A stretch of DNA of 7,555 nt. Origin: Prevotellaceae bacterium UBA7017. GTDB lineage: Bacteria > Bacteroidota > Bacteroidia > Bacteroidales > Bacteroidaceae. A model generated the notes under the pieces. It did no database searches. It saw only the letters and a program-made list of their open reading frames with translations, and had not been told where the DNA came from. This document shows, piece by piece, positions 1 to 5,178 of this stretch (the stretch's first letter is position 1; the number at the start of each line of letters is the position of its first letter). The stretch is taken from the NCBI GenBank assembly GCA_002449535.1, contig DJWZ01000144.1:1-7555 (forward strand), in the 5' to 3' direction. The position numbers and the translations under genes are program-made.

Positions 1-69
1 GACGGACGCCTTATTCAGGGTCAATTGAAACGAACAGATGGTTCGCAGAGATGGATAATAATCGGCTAA
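1..69 (+). CDS. 3' end of an unidentified upstream gene (partial)
   Basis: Frame 1 is open from the left edge and stops at TAA 67-69, giving 22 visible residues (DGRLIQGQLKRTDGS, then QRWIIIG). The alternating polar and hydrophobic pattern and the Gly/Asp turns look like the end of a beta-rich protein; a MORN-repeat-type tail is possible but cannot be shown from so little. Its stop codon lies 19 nt inside the next gene, which would fit translational coupling and would make this the preceding member of the same operon. The reading frame of the next gene is also open leftwards to the window edge, so a coding assignment for these bases rests on the protein-like look of the frame and on the signal-peptide start chosen for the next gene. 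Confidence 0.45.
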   Translation, partial: DGRLIQGQLKRTDGSQRWIIIG

Positions 70-1205
70 AAAACGCAAGATGTTATGTATTTATGATGTT
101 GGTATGGCTCTTTTCCGGAGTCATATCATCATCAAATGCTAAGAATACGTTTCGTACCGATTTGTTAAAACTTATGGCAGGCAAATGCGGACTCGATCAA
201 CAACTGGATACAATCAAGGATGGGGAGTACATACATTTTGCTCGCTTTAAGAATCAGCCACTTACTGCTATTATCGAAAATCATCGTGTAACTCACATTG
301 GATATTCTGTCTTTTCTCCATTACAACGTCAAGGGTTCGGGAAGGAGGTATGTAATTTCCTGGAGAGATATTTCTTGGAACTTGACATTCCAACTCGTGA
401 TAACGTATCAAGGAACCAAAGAATGTTAGAAGATCGAGTTAAAATCGTACAGGGTAATTATAATCTCGGTAGGTTGCGTGAAATTTGTAAGGATTCAGAT
501 ATATGCATAAATCTACAGACAGTTAACGCAAAGGAATATGTAATAGGTTGGAGACGAGATTCGACGTGGCTTTATGTCATGTCATTTCCAATAGAATATG
601 ATTTGCTTTTTGGAACAAATATGGATGAAAGTGAGCGTCGTTTAACAGAAGAACTTCATTTGATGTCCTTTGTTCAAGATAGTTTGAAAGTTGAAAAATC
701 AACGAAAATCAGAAAAGCATGGCAAGATAATTATTATACAATAGAAGGAGAATCTTATCTGCTACCCAATTTGAATTCAAATTTGTATTTAAAGAAAGAC
801 AGTGCAGGAAAATTCAGTCCAATCTATGATAAAATATACCCGATAGAAAGTTTGGCAAATCTGTTTACTTCAAATCTTATAGAGAATGGGTTTACTTTAG
901 AAATCAAGTTCCGTAAATATGGGTTTAAGACAGATACCATAACCGTTCCGTTAAGAACATGGATAAGTTATTGTCAGCAAACAGGCTGCAAGGCATTCTT
1001 CGGTATTATTTCTTTGGAAAAAGAAGCAGCAACATGTGAGTTGATTATGCACAATAGTATTATGGGATATAATCATATCATGAAACTGTCTTTTCCAATG
1101 GCTTGTTTTGAAGAACGTAAGGGTATTATTTCTGCCAGATTAAATGGTTATGTGAATTTTACAAGAATAAAAAACTTATTTGCCGATTATAATGAAATAA
1201 AATAG
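51..1205 (+). CDS. Exported conserved protein of unknown function
   Basis: This encodes 384 residues. Residues 1-10 carry Arg/Lys, residues 11-29 are hydrophobic, and a signal peptidase I site is likely after SSSNA (residue 30), so the mature protein should be periplasmic. The frame stays open upstream, but ATG 51 puts the positive residues directly before the hydrophobic stretch; ATG 93 would remove them and is less likely. The mature part shows no membrane segment. It seems to have two parts: residues 31-205, with a conserved-looking IGYSVFSPLQRQ, CNFLERYFLEL and MSFPIEYDLLFGT, and residues 225-384, ending in a beta-rich block with GCKAFFGIISLE and IMGYNHIMKLSFPM. I know similar uncharacterised proteins from gut Bacteroidales but no function for them. 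It is the first complete gene of the five-gene row, overlaps the upstream gene by 19 nt, and is followed after 9 nt by the next start. No catalytic motif is recognisable. Confidence 0.9.
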   Translation: MDNNRLKNARCYVFMMLVWLFSGVISSSNAKNTFRTDLLKLMAGKCGLDQQLDTIKDGEYIHFARFKNQPLTAIIENHRVTHIGYSVFSPLQRQGFGKEVCNFLERYFLELDIPTRDNVSRNQRMLEDRVKIVQGNYNLGRLREICKDSDICINLQTVNAKEYVIGWRRDSTWLYVMSFPIEYDLLFGTNMDESERRLTEELHLMSFVQDSLKVEKSTKIRKAWQDNYYTIEGESYLLPNLNSNLYLKKDSAGKFSPIYDKIYPIESLANLFTSNLIENGFTLEIKFRKYGFKTDTITVPLRTWISYCQQTGCKAFFGIISLEKEAATCELIMHNSIMGYNHIMKLSFPMACFEERKGIISARLNGYVNFTRIKNLFADYNEIK

Positions 1206-1214
1206 AATATAATT

Positions 1215-2009
1215 ATGAAAAAAGTAGTCGCCTTATTTGTGTTGATATTATTGCCATTTACTATGATGGGCCAGTCTGTTTCTAAGCAGATTAATGACAT
1301 TAAACGTAATTCCCAATATCTTTCTGCGGAAGCAACTCTTGAAACAGAAGCAGATGCCTATGAAATGGCGAGTGAGTTGCTGGATAAAGAAATCGGTGCA
1401 TACATTCAGGGGAATAGCTCTTTACAGAAAAGTGAAGTCATTTCTTATAAGAATGTACGCCAAAAAACTGAGAAGATTCAGATGAAGCGTGGTACCATGA
1501 TACGTGTCTTTCTGTATGTGAATACCAATGATTTGACTGATGCGGAAAATGTACCGATGGTAGAAAATGACAGCAGCTATGCATCAGCCGTTGACGAAGT
1601 ACTGAAAGACGTTGAGAATAATCAGGATATTGGATTAGTAGATACTGTCGTTATAGATTCTGACTTGTTAAACGATGATGAGGAGGAAGAAAAACTGATT
1701 GCTACGATGTCTGACTACCCGTCTTGGCAGCAGGGGGTTATTTATACCTTGCTCGGAGGTTCTTCATTGAAACAGGTTCTGTACCTGATTGATAGATTTA
1801 AGGTGGAGCTAAAAGTTAAACGAAGTGGGGTGGCTGCAAACTGTAGAAACCCGGAAAAATGTTATTGGATAATCTTTGATGATAGTCAACATGTAATAGC
1901 CGTATTAGGTCCAGGAACAGAAGAACGTACTAATTTTGCCACATTGGAAATGGACTCTCTAAAGAATTATTCAGGGAAAGGCGCACTTTGGTTTACATTG
2001 TCGAATTAA
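1215..2009 (+). CDS. Exported protein with LPP20-like N-terminal domain, acidic linker and Cys-pair C-terminal domain
   Basis: This encodes 264 residues. The signal peptide is MKKVVALFVLILLPFTMMGQ, cleaved near residue 20, and there is no lipobox Cys. Residues about 22-105 follow the LPP20-type pattern: an opening helix, a 'YLSAEATLETEADAYEMA' segment in which a beta strand leads into a long Ala-rich helix, then strands ending in GTMIRVFLYV. LPP20-like domains are small alpha/beta folds found in envelope proteins and are not enzymes. Residues about 105-160 form an acidic low-complexity linker ending in NDDEEEEK. Residues about 160-264 are a second domain with CRNPEKCYWIIFDD, whose Cys210 and Cys216 could form a disulfide, then a VIAVLGPGTEERTNF turn and NYSGKGALWF at the end. 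The role is unknown; binding or assembly in the periplasm is an inference. It starts 9 nt after the preceding stop and has no Shine-Dalgarno sequence, as is usual in Bacteroidetes. Confidence 0.9.
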   Translation: MKKVVALFVLILLPFTMMGQSVSKQINDIKRNSQYLSAEATLETEADAYEMASELLDKEIGAYIQGNSSLQKSEVISYKNVRQKTEKIQMKRGTMIRVFLYVNTNDLTDAENVPMVENDSSYASAVDEVLKDVENNQDIGLVDTVVIDSDLLNDDEEEEKLIATMSDYPSWQQGVIYTLLGGSSLKQVLYLIDRFKVELKVKRSGVAANCRNPEKCYWIIFDDSQHVIAVLGPGTEERTNFATLEMDSLKNYSGKGALWFTLSN

Positions 2010-2021
2010 AATTTTGTAAGT

Positions 2022-3026
2022 ATGAAAAAGATACTATTTGCGATATTTTTAATAGGTTGCTCTATTGTAATAAATGCAACAGATGAGGTGACATTTGAAT
2101 TCTCAGAAGGAATCCAGGGACCTCTGAAAACAAAAATGGAACAGCAATTGTCTAAGTTCCTAACTGCTATTAATAGAGCTGCAACTTCGGAAAGTGATGA
2201 AATTAACTTCTCTGGCGTCCAATTTGAGGGAAAGGAGACTGCAAGTCAAACTATTGGGATGTTGTGGAACAGTGTCCATTTCAGGACACAGGATGATGAT
2301 TTCTACCAGATATGTGTAAAACGTCCTCGTAATATGGGGTATCAGGTTCGTAATATTTACATGGACATGATTCCTGTTGATGACAGCTACCAGGAGGATC
2401 TTTCTCAGGAGTTTGTTATTGATTTGGATGCTCAAGGCAGAATCAGCGATATTAACATAGCTTTGGGGAAACTTCAGTATCAGGATATCTTAAAGGAAGG
2501 AGAGAAACTCCAGGATTATGACAAACGGGAACAAATAATTAAGGCATGTGAGGATTTTAAAGGTGCATATAATAAGATGGATATCAATTTTATGGAGGAT
2601 ATATTCAGCGATGATGCCTTGATAATCACTGGTCGTGTAAGACAACGTGTAAAGTCTTCTGTTATTATGAGAAATCCGGAAGTAAATCTTCCTCAAAATA
2701 ACAATGTGGAATATACAGTGCAATCGAAGAAAGAGTATCTGAATAATCTACGTAATTGTTTCAATAATCAAAGAGGCAAGAAGGGCGGATACATTAATGT
2801 TCAATTTGATTCTATAAATGTGGTAAGACACCCTGCCAAACCAAATTATTATGGTGTTACATTGAAACAATCCTGGCATTCAAAGGGCTATCATGATGAA
2901 GGTATAGTGTTCTTGGTATGGAACTTCACCGATGAGGAACATCCCAAAATAGAAGTACGCACATGGCAGGCTATGTCAACTACGGAGAAGGAAATCTTTA
3001 CACTGAACAATTTCAAGCTTAGATAA
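2022..3026 (+). CDS. Exported protein with C-terminal NTF2-like domain
   Basis: This encodes 334 residues. The signal peptide is MKKILFAIFLIGCSIVINA, with likely signal peptidase I cleavage after residue 19. LIGC at residues 10-13 fits the lipobox pattern, but the Cys is unusually close to the start and is followed by more hydrophobic residues, so a lipoprotein is the less likely reading. Residues 20-160 form a conserved-looking unknown domain (LWNSVHFRTQDDD, YQVRNIYMDMIP, QEFVIDLD). Residues about 166-316 look like an NTF2/SnoaL-type cone: an opening helix, then DFKGAYNKMDINFMEDIFSD, DALIITGR, YGVTLKQSW, and a final strand IEVRTWQ. NTF2-like folds bind small molecules or act as scaffolds; I see no catalytic Asp/His set to claim. 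I recognise this two-part arrangement from uncharacterised Bacteroidales proteins. The gap to the preceding gene is 12 nt, and the stop runs straight into the next start (TAAATG). Confidence 0.9.
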   Translation: MKKILFAIFLIGCSIVINATDEVTFEFSEGIQGPLKTKMEQQLSKFLTAINRAATSESDEINFSGVQFEGKETASQTIGMLWNSVHFRTQDDDFYQICVKRPRNMGYQVRNIYMDMIPVDDSYQEDLSQEFVIDLDAQGRISDINIALGKLQYQDILKEGEKLQDYDKREQIIKACEDFKGAYNKMDINFMEDIFSDDALIITGRVRQRVKSSVIMRNPEVNLPQNNNVEYTVQSKKEYLNNLRNCFNNQRGKKGGYINVQFDSINVVRHPAKPNYYGVTLKQSWHSKGYHDEGIVFLVWNFTDEEHPKIEVRTWQAMSTTEKEIFTLNNFKLR

Positions 3027-4094
3027 ATGAAACGTCTGTTTTTATCAATAATATTTACTGTAGCGGCAATTACCTGTGTTTGGGCACAGAAACTCGAAGT
3101 AAAGAGTTTCAAGGCAGAACTCAATGATCCTGCTGCTACACAGTTTGCGATTAAGGATTATAATGGAAAGAATTGTGCTCTCATCATAGTAGGCTTGGCG
3201 GTTGACGGAATCCAGTTTGAAGGAAACATCATCAAGCAGGAGCGCAAGGAGAATGGGGAATACTGGGTCTATATCACAGACGGCTCAATGGATTTTCAGA
3301 TTAACAGTAAGGATTATCTTCCAGAACAGGTGGAATTCTCGTCTTTCGGAATTAACTCGGTCGAAAGTGGACGGACATATAGAATGGAAGTAGAGCACCC
3401 GAATTTGGAGAAATCCTTTGATGAGCTGTTGGATATAGCAAAAAAATATTATAAGGAATATCCGTCCCATGTCGAAAGCAGTTATTATGATGCTGCGCGT
3501 ATAGCTTATGATAATGCGATTAATCATAGCGATTGTCCACATGATTTACGTGAGAAGATTCGAGAAGAACGGGATACGATGGCAAGTATAAGAAGAAATA
3601 CGTACCTCATAGAAGCTGCTGATGCAAAGGCAAAACAGTTCGAGAAGGAAAAAGGATTTGAAAGTGATGAGGTGTACAAATACCTGGGCGGTGAAGTCCG
3701 TTTCGCTGATCGTATTCTCCAATTCCACCCAGAGATAAAGGGAATCCAAACGATGAAAGACTCTGTCTTGGAACGCTTGAAGCAACATCCTAAGGGAAAG
3801 AAAGAAGATGGCACCGAGGTGGTAGTACATCAACGTGAGAAAGTTAGTGGAACAGTGAAATTCAAGAGTAAATATATGCAAATTCCTTTTGAGAAAATGC
3901 GCGTTTTTGGTACAAATAGCCCTAAAATTCAAAATGGAAAGAGCCATATAATAGGAAAAGTTAATCCAGATGGCACGTATAGTGTTGTAAAACCAAGTGA
4001 TATTCAACCCTTATATATTTATGTAACAGGGGAAAAAGATAATGCTCACTACGTAGCAGAAGGCGTGACGGAATTAGATATATTAGTTAAGTAG
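3027..4094 (+). CDS. Exported three-domain protein: PEGA-like, helical, carboxypeptidase-regulatory-like
   Basis: This encodes 355 residues. The signal peptide is MKRLFLSIIFTVAAITCVWA, cut after residue 20 or 21. Residues about 22-123 match the Bacteroidetes PEGA-like pattern: FKAELNDPAATQF, then YNGKNCALIIV, FEGNI, GEYWVYITDG and GINSVESGRTYRMEVE. Such beta-sandwich modules sit in envelope proteins and are thought to mediate binding. Residues about 125-255 are helical and highly charged (repeated Tyr/Ala/Lys/Glu, possibly TPR-like or coiled coil). Residues about 273-355 begin VSGTVKF, continue with GKVNPDGTYSV and end with YIYVTGE and ELDILVK; this is the layout of a transthyretin/carboxypeptidase-regulatory beta domain. 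There is no active-site motif, so a structural or ligand-binding role in the periplasm is an inference. The ATG follows the previous gene's TAA without a gap, suggesting stop-start coupled translation and close to matched synthesis of the two products. Confidence 0.9.
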   Translation: MKRLFLSIIFTVAAITCVWAQKLEVKSFKAELNDPAATQFAIKDYNGKNCALIIVGLAVDGIQFEGNIIKQERKENGEYWVYITDGSMDFQINSKDYLPEQVEFSSFGINSVESGRTYRMEVEHPNLEKSFDELLDIAKKYYKEYPSHVESSYYDAARIAYDNAINHSDCPHDLREKIREERDTMASIRRNTYLIEAADAKAKQFEKEKGFESDEVYKYLGGEVRFADRILQFHPEIKGIQTMKDSVLERLKQHPKGKKEDGTEVVVHQREKVSGTVKFKSKYMQIPFEKMRVFGTNSPKIQNGKSHIIGKVNPDGTYSVVKPSDIQPLYIYVTGEKDNAHYVAEGVTELDILVK

Positions 4095-4129
4095 TCATAC
4101 ATAAAGTATTAATTTAAAATTTAAAAGAA
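4095..4129 (+). promoter_or_regulatory. A/T-rich leader in front of the fifth gene
   Basis: This is the only sizeable gap inside the row of genes. Only 4 of its 35 bases are G or C, and it contains two adjacent copies of ATTTAAA (4112-4118 and 4119-4125) followed by AAGAA just before the ATG. There is no Shine-Dalgarno sequence. In Bacteroidetes such A-rich, unstructured leaders favour translation, so this is more likely a strong translation start than a promoter; I see no clear TTTG/TAnnTTTG pair. A separate start of transcription cannot be excluded. Confidence 0.35.
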
Positions 4130-4936
4130 ATGAAAAAGATTTTAATTATTGCACTAGCATTTCTAGCACTTGGCAGCCAAATGGAAATAAATGCTGCAAA
4201 AAAAGAAGGCAAAGGACTAAAGTGGGAGTGGGATGGAACCAAATCGGGTAATGAGACCATTGATAAGTATTTGGTTCAGATTGATACTCTTTACGAGAAG
4301 ATGAAAGAATATCAAAATAGTATGGAGTCATTGAATATTATAGAAGATACTTTGCAAATCAATGGCAAGTACTATATAATGTCACACATGGAAGACTCTG
4401 ATGGTAACATATACACTCGCGGTCGCGTAAACTGGCAGTGCGCACAAGCTGCCCTGCAAGGTACTAATATTGTACTTGAAATGACAAACGCAGGTCTCGG
4501 ATCAGCAACTGCTGCACTGGAGTTGCCAAATTTGGGATTGAAAGCTCTTAAATTTGCAAAGTATGTAAAAGGTGGACCTACTATTATTTCTGAAGGCACT
4601 AAAGCAATAAAGGCTATCCGTGGCAAATGGGTCGCAAACTCAAGACAATGGAAGGCAATGAAGGATGGAGCCATAGAGAATGCTGCGTCTATCGGATATC
4701 AGGGCTTTACGCCGGAGATAGTAGCAAAACTGAATAAATGCTATTATGTCAGAGAGATTACTTCAGAAGCACCGGAGTATGAAGAAGTAGTAAAACATTT
4801 TACAGGAAAGACTCCTGAGGAGATAGAGAAAGAGACAGAAGACCACGCACGTAAACTGGCTCAGTCAACTGTAATGCCAGAGGACAAGAGCAAGGAACTT
4901 GATAAAACTCCAGATCTTGAAGAAGAGTTAGCATAA
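4130..4936 (+). CDS. Exported helical protein of unknown function with Ala/Gly-rich centre and charged tail
   Basis: This encodes 268 residues and is the last gene of the plus-strand row. The signal peptide is MKKILIIALAFLALGSQMEINA, with cleavage near residue 22. The mature protein starts with a very basic, Trp-containing stretch (AKKEGKGLKWEWDG). A helix with coiled-coil character follows at residues 42-70. Residues about 101-165 are rich in Ala, Gly and Leu (AQAALQGTNIVLEMTNAGLG, then ATAALELPNLGLKALKFAKY), amphipathic rather than clearly transmembrane. Residues 215-268 are dominated by Glu, Lys and Asp and end in DLEEELA. The two mature cysteines, 104 and 204, could form a disulfide. I do not recognise the family. 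An interaction partner of the preceding exported proteins, or a membrane-active protein, are both possible readings with no direct evidence. It ends 242 nt before the converging gene. Confidence 0.88.
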   Translation: MKKILIIALAFLALGSQMEINAAKKEGKGLKWEWDGTKSGNETIDKYLVQIDTLYEKMKEYQNSMESLNIIEDTLQINGKYYIMSHMEDSDGNIYTRGRVNWQCAQAALQGTNIVLEMTNAGLGSATAALELPNLGLKALKFAKYVKGGPTIISEGTKAIKAIRGKWVANSRQWKAMKDGAIENAASIGYQGFTPEIVAKLNKCYYVREITSEAPEYEEVVKHFTGKTPEEIEKETEDHARKLAQSTVMPEDKSKELDKTPDLEEELA

Positions 4937-4980
4937 GTATATATCAAATATCTATATAGTCATATATATATATACATTCA
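4937..4980. other. A/T-rich stretch with weak inverted repeat after the operon
   Basis: The first 44 bases after the operon's stop are almost all A and T, including a 13-nt alternating AT run at 4962-4974. GTATATAT (4937-4944) can pair with ATATATAC (4968-4975), enclosing the palindrome CTATATAG (4952-4959). The stem has almost no G-C pairs and no T-run follows it, so it is a poor intrinsic terminator. It may be a bent or easily melted segment, or simply the boundary between the two gene blocks. Confidence 0.4.
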
Positions 4981-5001
4981 CCCTTCAGAGTGGTAGAGAA
5001 C

Positions 5002-5039
5002 AAAAAAGGTCTGCAAGTCATCACGACAAGCAGACCTTT
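5002..5039 (-). terminator. Intrinsic terminator for the minus-strand transcript
   Basis: The arms AAAGGTCTGC (5005-5014) and GCAGACCTTT (5030-5039) form a perfect 10-bp stem. Inside the 15-nt loop GTC (5017-5019) can pair with GAC (5025-5027) to extend it. Read on the minus strand the stem is followed by T's to position 5002, making a run of six, the classic rho-independent layout. On the plus strand only three T's follow and then AACC, so it would work poorly for the operon ending at 4936. It should end transcripts from the hydrolase gene and from the small frame at 5059-5175. Confidence 0.8.
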
Positions 5040-5072
5040 AACCTTAGCCCTTAGACCGTTAACCGTTAATCG
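5038..5072. repeat. Five degenerate 7-bp tandem repeats
   Basis: Read on the plus strand the units are TTAACCT, TAGCCCT, TAGACCG, TTAACCG and TTAATCG, giving a loose TTAACCG consensus. The array starts at the edge of the terminator stem and covers the last codons of the small minus-strand frame (stop at 5059-5061). Array length could vary between strains by slippage. No function is evident. Confidence 0.55.
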
Positions 5073-5175
5073 GTCCGTACCCCATACACGAGGTAGTTGT
5101 AACAGCCGTGAGGGCTGCCGTCAGTGCGGCTACTATCACCTTCGCCCGCACTTGCAGAAAATCCTGATGAAATGT
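5059..5175 (-). pseudogene. Smalltalk-like tiny protein frame without ATG (remnant or GTG-started small gene)
   Basis: The minus strand holds 38 sense codons after a stop at 5176-5178, ending at TAA 5061-5059. The translation runs from QDFLQVRAK through VIVAALTAALTAVTTTSCM to GYGPING: a short basic start, a hydrophobic Ala/Leu/Thr helix and a TTSC that looks like a loose lipobox. It resembles the 30-40-residue Bacteroidetes proteins annotated as 'smalltalk', as I remember them. There is no ATG at the expected place; the only usual alternative starts are GTG at 5151-5149 (30 aa) and GTG at 5139-5137 (26 aa). It sits 3 nt after the hydrolase stop, in the same frame, and 20 nt before the terminator. 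It is either a decayed copy that lost its start or a small GTG gene expressed with the hydrolase. The pattern is clear, the family name less so. Confidence 0.5.
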
Positions 5176-5178
5176 TTA

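Noticed and set aside
318..377. GNAT acetyltransferase-like motif RQGFGKE followed by a helix in the first gene
   Set aside because: It looks like the acetyl-CoA-binding loop, but the protein is exported, the surrounding strands of the GNAT fold are not apparent, and similar proteins as I remember them lack the motif.
2049..2060. Lipobox LIGC in the signal peptide of the third gene
   Set aside because: The Cys is only at residue 13, after a very short hydrophobic part, and more hydrophobic residues follow up to a good signal peptidase I site after residue 19.
3546..4007. 153-codon minus-strand reading frame opposite the fourth gene
   Set aside because: It is a shadow of the plus-strand PEGA-like gene, with a low-complexity Phe/Leu/Ser-rich translation.
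4937..4975. A/T hairpin as the operon's terminator
   Set aside because: The stem is nearly all A-T pairs and lacks a following T-run, so it is listed only as a weak inverted repeat.
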